The notes beneath the pieces are model-generated. The model was not told where the DNA came from. It worked only from the letters and a program-made list of their open reading frames with translations, and made no database searches. A stretch of 64,000 bases of DNA from Strigamia acuminata (lineage: Eukaryota; Arthropoda; Chilopoda; Geophilomorpha; Linotaeniidae): positions 4,220,186-4,284,185 of the forward strand of contig OX442317.1 of NCBI GenBank assembly GCA_949358305.1. The letters run 5' to 3'. The position numbers and the translations under genes were made by a program. Shown piece after piece: positions 48,532 to 59,241 of the stretch (position 1 is the stretch's first letter; every line of letters begins with the position of its first letter).

Positions 48532-50936
48532 ATGGGCTGTGGCATATCAAAAAAGAAGAACACTACCGGACAGGTGACACCGTCCAGAGCCAACTCGAGA
48601 GGCGGTTCATGGATCAAAAGCAGCGAAAAACGACCGAGCAGATCGGCAAAACGCACAACCAATGGACGGGTCAGGACCTCACCAACCCCCAGCGCCCACA
48701 CCATCACCGCACTTGCTACATTATCTCTGGCGATGCCTGGAAATATTGCAATAAGTGTATTGGGACCGACGCCGGACACCGAGGACGAAAGTGTCACGCA
48801 CAAACCACAGGAACTGCAACACTTGTTGGGCCCCACCGAGTTCAATAAGGCGAAGGAAGGGCCGGCGCCGGAAGAGGTGGTGGGCGAGGATGGTCAGCTA
48901 GTGACGACGAGTGAGTACGACGCGGAGACGGACGAGACGGAAATGAGTTATTCGCCTTTGCCGCCCGTTTCTCGAAAAGCGCAGCTGTTGAATGGACCTG
49001 ACACGTTTAAATTGATCGACCAACACGTTGCCTCGGTAGAGTTGCGGGGTATTTATGTTGTTTTTTTATGTGGTTTGAATGATTTTGTTGCTTTTCCGAT
49101 GCAGACGCCGGAAAGTGCGATGACGTCGCTGGAAAATTTGATCAATTATTTAACTTTGCCTTGTAAAAGCGATCTTGAGAAAATTCGTGCCTTTTTTATG
49201 TGGATTGGGAAGAATATGAAGTAGGATATATTTTTTATTTCGTGTATTTTTTTTAAGGTTCTAATGATTGTTTATTGTGTAGGTATGATTGGAAATATGT
49301 AGATAAGAAGTTGAGTGTAAGCGTCATTTTTGAATTCAAACGAGGTGTTTCCTCTCATTATTGCAAGATTTTTAATCATATGTGCAAGTAAGTGGTGGGT
49401 TATGATGCGCCATTACAATACATTGATTAAAGAGCCCCACTGATTGTACAAAATGCATTATTCAGATAAAAATGGAGGGTTTGTTTACATGAAAATGCCT
49501 TTGTCACTGGAAAATGCTTTTGTGCACCGGAAAATGCATTATTCCACTGGAAAATGCTATTTTTCAATTTTTTTTCTAGACAAAATTTGAATCTCTTTAT
49601 TTCTTTTTTCAAATTTCGTTGTTAAAATTGACTTTTTTTAAACGTTCCCCCAGATCATGCAATATCCGATCGAGGAAAATCCATGGTTTTGCCAAAGGAC
49701 TGAATTTCCGACCTGGCTACGAATTCCAACAAAGCGAAGAGATAACGCACGCGTGGAATGCTGTTTTTCTCGATGGGGATTGGCGACTAATCGATTGCAC
49801 TTGGGGATCAGGTTAAAAAAAAAACAACAGCATCATCACCAGAATATTCATCCGTTTAATCCATACACACACAGGTTTCACGGACAGCGTTGGTCGATTC
49901 CAACGTCGCCTCAGCGAGCATTACTTTCTCACTGACCCAGATATGTTCATCTGGTCGCATTTCCCCTACGACGAACTCGAAGCTAATTACAACAGGTGGA
50001 ACCGAAATTAAATAACAAAAAAAACAATACTCACTACAGTAAAACTAATTGTTAGGTGGCAATTACTGGACACACCAATTTCGCTGGACGAATTCAACAG
50101 TATGACCAAAGTTGCGCCCTACTTTTTCGATTACAACCTACGTTTACCACCCGACTCCTCAAAAGTGCCCATCCACGTGGTCAACCAGACCACCATCACC
50201 ATCCACAGCCTCCACCGCATGAGGTACAAGTTCAAATTCTTTTCCAAAGATGGAGATGGAACTCCAGACAACAAGTAACTAATACCACCCAAAATAAGCA
50301 TTGGCTCATCATCAATAAACGTTTCGTTTTAGGTGGGTCTTCTCCCAATTCCTAGACAAACGACTCACGGTCACTTTCATGATCGTTCCCCCCGAAACCG
50401 GCGTTTACTTCCTCAAGGTTTACGGCTGCCCCGAACGTAACATGTCGGACTCAACCAACATTGTATTCAACATCACCGCAATGTTCGTGCTCGTGTGCAC
50501 TCGGTCGTTGTCACTGCCTGTCCTTCGTCCGCATCCGATCCGCGACACTCCGTGGGGGCCGACCGAAGCATTTTTCAACTACGGTTTCGCGATGCCTCCG
50601 AACCTGCTCGCGTACGTCGTTGTTCCTTCTGGTCGATGGGTGATGACGTTTGATGCGCAGGACAAGTTTGTGATCAGTATGAAGCTGTTCGACGCCAATG
50701 GAGTGCAGTACAAGGGTGAGGAGCTGGAGGACGGAAAAGAGAAATCCACGTATTACTCCGCCGTGCAAGACGAAATCACTTACCAGCTGCGGATTGTCGT
50801 CAAACTGCCACATTTCGGTTATTTCAAGTTCATGTTGTTCGCGGCGCCGAAACCCACTCGAACTAGTACGGTCAAGCTGCCGTTGATCGCGTCTTTTCTG
50901 CTGGACTTTCCGTCCAAGGTGAGAAAGAAGAAGTAG
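48532..50936 (+). CDS. KY-type transglutaminase-like protein, copy 1 (catalytic Cys lost)
   Basis: Exons: 48532-49035, 49105-49220, 49283-49387, 49654-49811, 49875-49995, 50056-50274, 50333-50936; 608 residues. Family: kyphoscoliosis peptidase / transglutaminase-like fold, cytoskeleton-associated in animals. The N-terminus MGCGISKKK is a textbook myristoyl plus palmitoyl signal, so I chose ATG 48532 over the in-frame ATG 48508. The core includes ESAMTSLENLINYLTLPC and EKIRAFFMWIGKNMKYDW. The nucleophile motif reads RGVSSHYC: the catalytic Cys is Ser230 (TCC, 49350-49352), while the His (THAWNAV) and Asp (IDCTW) remain. C-terminal beta-rich KY repeats follow (PPETGVYFLKVYG, PHFGYFKFMLFAAP). 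Compared with copy 2 it lacks 51 residues, lacks a second block that included an intron, and stops early at 50934. Intron 49036-49104 is 69 bp, in frame and stop-free. Probably a pseudoenzyme or a decaying copy. Confidence 0.9.
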
Positions 50937-53056
50937 GAGGACGTCAAGAGACAGAGAATTTTGGAGTGGTACAGGAAGGAGAGGAAGTTGCAGGAGCGTT
51001 CGAGTAGAAGCAAAAAAGATGATTGAAAATATTTGGAAAAATATTGCAAATTTGGAAAATTATGCGAAATTTGATTAATGGTCATTTTGGATGGTCATTT
51101 GCTGTTGTATTCTTGGGGTCTTAGATGTTGAGTTTGGGGTTGGTCAGTACGTATTCAAACTGATTTTATATCGGAGTTTTAATAACTGTGACGATGGCGT
51201 ACCGGCGCTAATTATCACCTTACCATATCGCGAGATAGTTTGTTAACTAGACCGTGAACTTGTGTGAATTGAGATAAAATAAAGTTAGGAGGTCATTAAT
51301 ATACAAACAGACGACGAATGAAATCCATAAAGAATTTACGAGTGAAAGAAAAACAAATGTGCAATTTAAAAGGAAATAAAAAAATAAATCCATTGAATAA
51401 AATAATTATTTTTTTGTTTCAAACCAATCATTTAATTTAATTTAACTCGCAAACAAAAAGAATTAAATGCCATCTATAGGTAATAACACACAACAGAGCA
51501 AATAAAAAAGGGTTCGCGTGACTCGCGTATTTATTTTCACCAGTCAAACTTTCCATTTCGACGCCAGGTTCCTTTAAACGTGCTTTTTTTATCGATTGAA
51601 ACACCGAGGCGTGGCCGCATGGCAAGCGCCAACGTCCACTGACGCGGGCCAATTGATCCGAACTGTGGGTCAGCGAAGTCTTAGCAACAAGTAAACAGCG
51701 GCGCTAATCGCTCGACCAACCTTTTTGTCGCACCATTCTTCCTCGCCGCTCGTACGGAGAAGCCCCATTGTCAACACACGGGCAACAAGACAGGTACATC
51801 ACATTCATTTGACGATCATAAATTAACGTTCATAACCCAACTGTTGCTCAATTCTAAATTTAACAACACACAGCGCGGAACGAACGAGCCAAATGCATCC
51901 GACGTGGGCTGTCAACACGAGACGAACTTCGCGGACCGTTTCATAGGTGCAGTACCCTCCGAATTTTCGCCAGGCAACAATGCAGGAAGTTGCCACGCGA
52001 TTTGCACATGGCACCGTTGGGAAATTGCACGAAAACACGCACTTGTGTCGAATTTGACCCGTTGCGCTGTTTGGGCACTTATCGCTCGTGTGCTGGTTTA
52101 TTGGTTGGGGATTTATGGTGGGTTTGTTCGGGCATTTTGCGGGTTAAGTTCGGTATTGTTGTTCACAAGGGGGTCTTATAAACACGTTGTTATTTGCGTA
52201 TCGATTAGCATTGTTGTTATATCGCGTGATATTTCGAGCCGATGCGTGACGCCCTTCCTCTGATAATGTGAAAGTCGATTCCGTATGACGTAGTTGCGTA
52301 CCTGTTAGCAACCAGACGAATATAGCGAGTGGTTACTGTTTGCACTTAATTGAATTAATGTATTTTGGGTGGTGTTCCGTTGGGAGTCAACAACAATAAA
52401 GCGATAACCAATAATCACCGAGTATTTTTTTTTGGCTGTAAGGCGATGTTGACAACTTTTTCCCACTTGGCACTCTTGTCCGTGGTGGATTGGCGGTTGT
52501 GTAAACTTCGGTTTTCAGTGAAGGATTACATTTGTTTACTTGGAAAAGAGAACAAACAGAATAAATTTTAGACTTAATAGTTGCATTTTTGGACGTGTAG
52601 ATGCTACTTTGGGTTACAAATTGGTCAATTGGACCATTTCAGATGGAAAGATGCACAATTTGAGGAGAAAATTTCCACTTTGGCTGAAAAATTGAATCTT
52701 GTGGCGGAAATTTTGACAATTTGAATTTTATTTCAATGAAAAATACAATTCTCTACGCTCAACGCTCAACCCTCACTTGTCAGTCAATTTTTCATTGAAA
52801 TATTCAAACTTTTCGCCGCAAAATTAAATTTTTTAATTCATTCAAAATTTCAACATTTTAATTCAGCCAAAATTTCAAATTTTAAATTCAACCAAAATTT
52901 CGATCTTTTAATCCATCTAAAATTAAACACTAAACTAAATACAACTTTGCAATCGATACCATAATGCGAACGCTAATTCCCACCAATTAAACCATTACAA
53001 CATCTTAATTAACGTTTCGTTCCATTCCAGTGATGCCCATTCACCTCATTACAACA
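50937..53056. other. KY copy 1 3' region, spacer and KY copy 2 upstream region
   Basis: 50937-51012 still reads open in the copy 1 frame after its stop, matching the copy 2 tail. 51191-51301 is unique spacer. From 51302 the second duplication unit begins with the copied end of the Kelch last exon. 51470-52305 repeats the copy 1 upstream block; 52310-52680 is specific to copy 2; 52680-53056 again matches copy 1 up to the acceptor before the start codon. No independent gene seen. Confidence 0.6.
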
Positions 53057-56000
53057 ATGGGCTGTGGCATATCAAAAAAGAAGAACACTACCGGACAGGT
53101 GACGCCGTCCATAGCCAACTCGGGAGGCGGTTCATGGATCAAAGGCAGCGAGAAGCGACCGAGCAGATCGGCAAAACGCACAACCAATGGACGGGTCAGG
53201 ACCTCACCAACCCCCAGCGTCCACACCATCACCGCACCTGCTGCATTACCTCTGGCGATGACTGGAAATGATGCAACAAGTGTATACAGCAAGCAAGACT
53301 CGATGGGATTATTCGATCTGGTCAGGCGCATCAGCACCGACTCGACCCAACCGTCTTCGGGGGACCCCACGCCCCCGATCGGCGCCGTCGTCACTTGGAC
53401 CGAGGAAGACGTCAACACGGGCGAAGTCCGTCGCGGATTGGGACCGACGCCGGACACCGAGGACGAAGGTGTCACGCGCAAACTACAGGAGCTTCAACAC
53501 TTGTTGGGCCCCACCGTGTACAATAAGGCGAAGGAAGTGCCGCCACCGGAAGGGAAATACGTGGTGGACGAGGATGGTCAGCCGGTGACAACTCAAGCCC
53601 AAGTGGAAGAAATAGCAAAGGTGGAGGTAATTTACGGCAAATAAAATGGGGTAAGTCGACCGGAGTAATTTTATCGTGTGATTGGCGTTGTCAGGACGAC
53701 CAAGTCGGATCTGGTGGGGCGGACGAGGTTCGGAGCGAGGATCCGTGGGACGGGGACTTGGAGCACGCGCTCACCGATATTTCGAGGGCGACGACGGCTA
53801 AGAAGAGCGGAGTTAAGTCGGGGACGAAGGCGGGAGTGTCGCAGCCGAGTTCCGCCGGGACGATGAGTGAGTACGATGCGGAGACGGACGGGACAAAAAT
53901 GAGTTATTCGCCTTTGCCGCCCGTTTCTCGAAAAGCACAGCTGTTGAATGGACCTGACACGTTTAAATTGATCGACCGACACGTTGCCAAGGTAGAGTTG
54001 CGGGGTATATTTATGTTGTTTTTTTTTTATGTGGTTTGAATGATTTTGTTGCTCTTCCGATGCAGACGCCGGATAGTGCGGCGATGACGTCGTTGGGAAA
54101 TTTGATCAATTATTTAACTTTGCCTTGTAAAAACGATATTGAGAAAATTCGTGCCTTTTTTATGTGGATTGGGAACAATATGAAGTAGGATAAATATTTT
54201 TTATTCCGTGTGTTTTTTTAAGGTTTTAATGATTTTTTATTGTTTAGGTATGATTGGAAATATGTAGATAAGGAGTTGAGTGTAAGCGTCATTTTTGCGT
54301 TCAAACGTGGTGTTTGCTCTCATTTTTGCAAGATTTTTAATCATATGTGCAAGTAAGTGGTGGATCTTTTTATTTTTGCATTTTTCTTTTTTGGGTTATG
54401 ACGTGTCATTACGATACATTGATTAAACATTGGTTATTGTACAAAATGCATTATTCAGAACAAACCGGATGTTTTGTTTACATGAAAATGCGTTATTGCA
54501 CTGGAAAAATGCATTAGTCACGGGGATATGCATTAGTCACTGGGAAATGCATTATTTCACTGAGAAAAGCATTATTTATTAGGTTTATCCTTCTGAATAA
54601 GGTGAGTTAAATCCAATTGGGTGCCATCTTTAATGATCAAACTTGTGCAAAGAGAGATGTGATCTGAGTCACACATTACAAAACAGATTATCACAGTAAA
54701 TAACATAAATAGGAGATTTATCCTAGATACAAAAATAAAGACATGTCTAACCGTACAGAATTTAGTTAGACATTTACAAACAAATAACATTTCATATTAA
54801 CTGCAAAACATGCTTAACATGTCAAAACACAAGCAGGTGACAAATGTATCTCAAATAAGACAAACCATCCCGAGATTACACCAAAAACTAATATTATTTA
54901 ACTGAGAAATGCATTATTTCACTGGGTGATGCATTATTTCACTGGGAAATCCATTATTTCACTTATTTATTTTTACCAATTTCGTTCTGCGGGCGTTAAA
55001 ATTGATTTTTTTAAACATTATCCTAGATCATGCAATATCCGATCGAGGAAAATACACGGTTTCGCCAAAGGACTGAATTTCCGACCTGGCTACGAATTCC
55101 AACAAACCGAAGAGATAACGCACGCGTGGAATGCTGTTTTTCTCGATGGGTTTTGGCGACTAATCGACTGCACTTGGGGATCAGGTCAAAAAAAAAAATA
55201 ACAACATCATCGCCACAATATTCATCCGTTTAATCCATACACACACACAGGTTTCACGGACAGCGTTGGTCGATTCCAACGTCGCCTCAGCGAGCATTAC
55301 TTTCTCACTGACCCAGATATGTTCATCTGGTCGCATTTTCCCTACGACGAACTCGAAGCTAATTACAACAGGTGGAACCGAAATTAAATAACAAAAAAAA
55401 CAATACTCACTACAGTAAAACTAATTGTTAGGTGGCAATTACTGGACACACCCATTTCGCTGGACGAATTCAACAGTATGACCAAAGTTGCGCCCTACTT
55501 TTTCGATTACAACCTACGTTTACCACCCGACTCCTCAAAAGTGCCCATCCACGTGGTCAACCAGACCACCATCACCATCCACAGCCTCCACCGCATGAGG
55601 TACAAATTCAAATTCTTTCCCAAAGATGGCGACGAAACCACTTCAGACAACAGGTAAAGAAAACCCACCAAAATAACAACTAGCAATCATGAATAAACGT
55701 TTCGTTCTAGGTGGGTCTTCTCCCAATTCCACGACAAACGACTCACGGTCACTTTCATGATCGTTCCCCCCGAAACCGGCTGTTACTTCTTCAAGGTTTA
55801 CGGCTGCCCCGAACGGAACATGTCGGACACAGCCAACAGTGTCCTCAACATCATCGCAATGTTCGTGCTCGTGTGCACGCGGTCGTTGTCGCTCCGTGTC
55901 CTTCGTCCGCATCCGATCTGCGACACTCCGTGGGGGCCGACCGAAGCGTTTTTCAACTACGGTTTCGCGATGCCTCCGAACCTGCACGCGTACGTCGTTG

Positions 56001-56422
56001 TTCCTTCCGGTCGATGGGTGATGGCGTTTGATGCGAAGGAGAAGTTTGTGATCAGTATGAAGCTGTTCAACGCCAAAGGAGTGCAGTACAAGGGTGAGCT
56101 GGAGGACGGGAAGGAGAAAGCCAAGTATTACGCCGCCGTGCAGGACGAGATCACTTACCAGCTGCGGATTGTCGTCAAACCGCCACATTTGGGCTATTTC
56201 AAGTTCCTGTTGTTCGCGGCGCCGAAACCCACTCGAACTGGCACGGTCAAGCTGCCGTTGATCGCGTCTTTTCTGCTGGACATTCCGTCCAAGGAGATTT
56301 TCACGCGGAGAGAGAAGAAGAAGAAGGAGGACGTCAAGAGACAGAGAATTTTGGAGTGGTACAGGAAGGGGATGAAGTTTCAGGAGGGTTCGAGACCGAG
56401 TAAAAGCAAAAAGGATGCTTGA
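53057..56422 (+). CDS. KY-type transglutaminase-like protein, copy 2 (triad intact)
   Basis: Exons: 53057-53626, 53695-53991, 54066-54184, 54248-54352, 55027-55184, 55251-55371, 55432-55653, 55711-56422; 767 residues, all junctions in phase. It starts MGCGISKKK (probable myristoyl/palmitoyl membrane anchor), followed by about 280 disordered, Ser/Thr/Asp-rich residues. The transglutaminase-like core keeps the triad: Cys352 in RGVCSHFC (TGC 54315-54317), His396 in THAWNAV, Asp411 in IDCTW. C-terminal KY beta repeats (PPETGCYFFKVYG, PHLGYFKFLLFAAP) end in a Lys-rich tail (RREKKKKEDVKRQR) absent from copy 1. Related proteins act at muscle or membrane cytoskeleton; proteolytic or cross-linking activity is generally unproven. 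Intron 53627-53694 is absent from copy 1. It probably represents the ancestral form of the pair. Confidence 0.93.
54470..54965. repeat. Intronic minisatellite with 'aaatgcatt' core (KY copy 2)
   Basis: Diverged units of about 18-20 bp such as 'ctgggaaatgcattatttca', split by the 315-bp insertion. The orthologous intron of copy 1 has related units at about 49485-49565. The core also resembles the array in the gene 3 intron at 17290-17630. Confidence 0.8.
54578..54892. mobile_element. 315-bp insertion with 7-bp target duplication in KY copy 2 intron
   Basis: The KY intron holds a minisatellite of 'gcattatttcactgag' units. One unit is interrupted by 315 bp of unrelated sequence flanked on both sides by 'attattt' (54571-54577 and 54893-54899). 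Removing the insert and one flank restores a continuous unit. The insert begins ATTAG and ends CTAAT, possibly very short inverted ends. It encodes nothing and is absent from the copy 1 intron, so it arrived after the duplication. Superfamily unknown. Confidence 0.7.
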
Positions 56423-57530
56423 AAATATTGGGAAAAATATTGGAGAAATTGATAAAATTGAAATTTGATTGATGGTCATTTTGGAAGGTGATTTTGCAGT
56501 ATTATTCGTGGGGTCTTAGATGTTGGGACTTTGAGTTTGGGGTTGGTCAGTACGTTCAAACTGATTTTATATCGTAGTTTTAATAGCGTTGATGTATTTT
56601 GGCAGAGAATTTATTTTTTAATTGCATACTGTTGGGCGAGATTGAGGTTGTGTTGAAGTTTTATATATTTGGTCTGCGTGTTGGTTCCGGTTCCGGTTGA
56701 AGAGGTTGAGAATGAGTGTTGTTGGTTTTGTGTATTTATTCACGGAAAATCAAATGTTTTTCACTTTACTGTGCCTTAAATTCAAGATACGTGGCCCGTT
56801 TTGGTTTTTATTGGAGGTTTAAAGGGATTTTAGAGTTATTGGATAGAATTTAGTGGATATTTCTATTAAATAAAACTTCGATCATTGACTTTGCACCTGT
56901 TTTATCCATTTTCCGCACGGGTGGGAGGGTTAGAAAACAATTATCCAAATTTTCTCTGTTTGGCCGCTCAAAGCGCACAATAAATGAGTGTTATTTATTA
57001 AGAGAAATCGATTACATCTGCCATTTTTTTTCCTCCATTGCTCCATATCGCTATGGAAACTGATTTTTAAAAATGATATGCCATATTTTGCCTTTTTACA
57101 TGTATTCGCATGCAGTCGCACAAATGTGTAAAAAAATAATGAAATTTCTAATTAAAAATGTTTTATTACATCAAAAAATAAAATTACATTTTTTTTCCCA
57201 AAAAATAAAAAATAACAATTATTATTGCTCATGTTTTATTTCATCAAGGTCCTTCAACCTGTAAACGTGTCTATTTGTCACCCATCGCCCTCTGTCGACA
57301 AATCCTAACATTAAATCCATAAACATAAAAATATTGCAATAAAATAAAATCAATTATTAAATTTAAAAACCTAAACAAAACAAAAAAATAATATTCCTTT
57401 CAAAACAAATTGCCAATTCATCATTTATTCAGCAATGCAGCTTCTTTGTTGATTTATCTACAGCAACTCCGCCTCCACTTTCCTCCCACAACTACTCTGC
57501 AGACACCAGGCAGACACCATCGCGCACAAA
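56423..57530. other. Spacer between KY copy 2 and the TMEM53-like gene
   Basis: 1.1 kb, AT-rich. The first 160 bp belong to the duplicated unit. No protein-like open frame. AATAAA-type signals are present around 56870. The last 100 bp before 57531 are less AT-rich and presumably 5' UTR or promoter of the next gene. Confidence 0.6.
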
Positions 57531-59241
57531 ATGGCGTACCATCTGTTTCGTGTGTTTACGAGAGTGGCGGGCAGTTCTGCGAAAATCCCCACAGCAGCAA
57601 ACACTAGCGCGTTTAAGAAGGTAGAAACAAATGAATGAAACAATACATCAGACGTTCACGGAACTAATTCTTATGTAGGCGCTCATTCCTGCCATATTCA
57701 TTCAAGAAACATCGCGATCCATGGCGACCAACTCGTCACCCTTGACACCGCCGCCAACACTAAACAACTCCCCGAAGCCAGCTCTGCTCACGAAAAGTAT
57801 CGAACTGAGACCGATGCCTAACAACGAGAAAAACCAGCGACTGGCTGTCATTTTTGCCTGGATGTTGGCCAGAACACGGCACCTCCACAAATTCGATTCG
57901 TTCTATAAAAAACAAGGCTTTGATGTGCTAATAGTTCGAATTACACCTTGGCAACTGCTTTGGCCGACTAAAGGTGAAGTAAAACGCCAAAAATATACAT
58001 TTTTATTCAAACTCATACTTTGTTTATTGAATTATGCAATGCGGTTTGTGGGCGCGTGATAATTCGAACTTTGTCCGAAATTGAACGACTTTTATTTCTA
58101 TTTATCTATTTTTTTTTTTTAGATTAATTTTTCGATTTTATTCCGGTTTAATTTATTAATTTATTTTTTTTGTGGGTAATTTGATAAACAAATGAACTGA
58201 GTGGGAATTTGTATTGTTTTTGAGTTTATTTATTTGTTTTTGTTTGTTTGTTTTAGGGACGCAACTGGTGGCATTGGATGTTTTGAATTTTTTGACGTGG
58301 AAGTCTCAATACGAGACGATTTTGATTCACGGATTTTCGGTCGGTGCTTATCAGTACGGAGAAGTTTTACTAAAGATGATGAACCACGGCGAGAAATATG
58401 AGGAAATTAGGCGGAAAATTGTTGGGCAGGTTTTTGATTCGGCGGTCGATTATTACGGAATACCCAATGGGCTTGCTAAGGCTGTAACGACTAATAAGTT
58501 GCTGCAGAATACGTTGCAGGTGTACATCAGGTGATTATATGTGTGCACAATAAAAATTTCAGAATAAAATGAAAATAAATGAAAAATTGAATAACTAAAT
58601 AAGAAATTGGATAAAGAAATAAAAATTGATTATAGAAATGCAGAAATTGACTAAATAAATGCAAAATTGATAAAAGAAATGCAAAATTGATTAAATAAAT
58701 GCAAAATTGATTAAATAAATGCAAAATTGATTAAATAAATGCAAAATTGATTAAATAAATGCAAAATTGATTAAATAAATGCAAAATTGATTAAATAAAT
58801 GCAAAATTGATTAAATAAATGCAAAATTGTCTAAACAAATGAATTTGTTTTTAGTAAATTTGAATGAAATTTTTAAGTTTATGCAATAAGAATAATAAAA
58901 GCACTTTTTTTCTTGATTTCAGTTACCACATGCGCACATTTTATGAAACCGCAACAAAACATTATCTCGCATCGTCCGACAGTTTCCACAACACTTGTGT
59001 CAATGTCCCAGCTCTATTTTTCTTTTCCAAGGATGACCCGGTTGCAACTCCAGAGGGAAATTACTCCGTCATAAGAAATTGGGAGAAGAAAGGCATGAAA
59101 GTATTCGTAAAATGCTTCGAAAGCTCTCCACACGTCAGCCATTTACACAAGCACACGGATGATTACTTGGAAGAGCTCAGCACGTTTCTGAATCTGGTCG
59201 GAGTTTTGGCCGAACCTTACCGCCGCGTATCGAAATTATGA
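57531..59241 (+). CDS. TMEM53/DUF829-type alpha/beta hydrolase
   Basis: Exons: 57531-57620, 57679-57973, 58257-58530, 58923-59241; 325 residues. DUF829 (TMEM53) proteins are alpha/beta-hydrolase-fold proteins; vertebrate TMEM53 sits in the nuclear envelope, and enzymatic activity is not established for most members. Visible here: an N-terminal strand and helix (RLAVIFAWMLAR, residues about 70-81), GFDVLIVRITPWQLLWP, and the nucleophile elbow GFSVGAY (GxSxG, Ser near residue 155). A candidate Asp lies in SKDDPVA and a candidate His in SPHVSHLHKH. The first 30 residues (MAYHLFRVFTRVAGSSAK, Arg/Lys/Ser/Ala-rich without acids) resemble a mitochondrial presequence; the reading frame from this ATG spans a clean GT-AG intron. 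An internal ATG at 57721 could give a form without it. Confidence 0.9.
58620..58836. repeat. 20-bp minisatellite in TMEM53-like intron
   Basis: Eight or more copies of 'gcaaaattgattaaataaat', nearly identical from about 58679 to 58830 and more diverged upstream. They fill most of intron 58531-58922. Confidence 0.9.

Larger units (their letters stand above)
46876..51190 (+). repeat. Tandem segmental duplication, unit 1
   Basis: The sequence starting at about 46876, inside the last Kelch exon (the stretch ending 'gacgaatgaaatccataaag'), recurs at about 51302, and the similarity runs through the whole KY gene to about 51190 against 56585. Both upstream regions and all coding exons align at high identity, interrupted by indels. 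Unit 1 is about 4.3 kb. A unique spacer of about 110 bp separates the units. Confidence 0.92.
51302..56585 (+). repeat. Tandem segmental duplication, unit 2
   Basis: The partner of unit 1, about 5.3 kb. It is longer mainly because it keeps two coding blocks deleted in unit 1 and carries extra intron sequence, including a 315-bp insertion at 54578-54892. Similarity to unit 1 ends near 56585. Confidence 0.92.

Noticed and set aside
54578-54892. tRNA-derived SINE identity for the 315-bp insertion
   Set aside because: No recognisable A-box/B-box pair, A-tail or tRNA-like 5' end could be seen.
58620-58836. Regularly spaced repeats looking superficially like a CRISPR array
   Set aside because: Directly adjacent 20-bp units with no unique spacers, in an intron of a eukaryotic gene.
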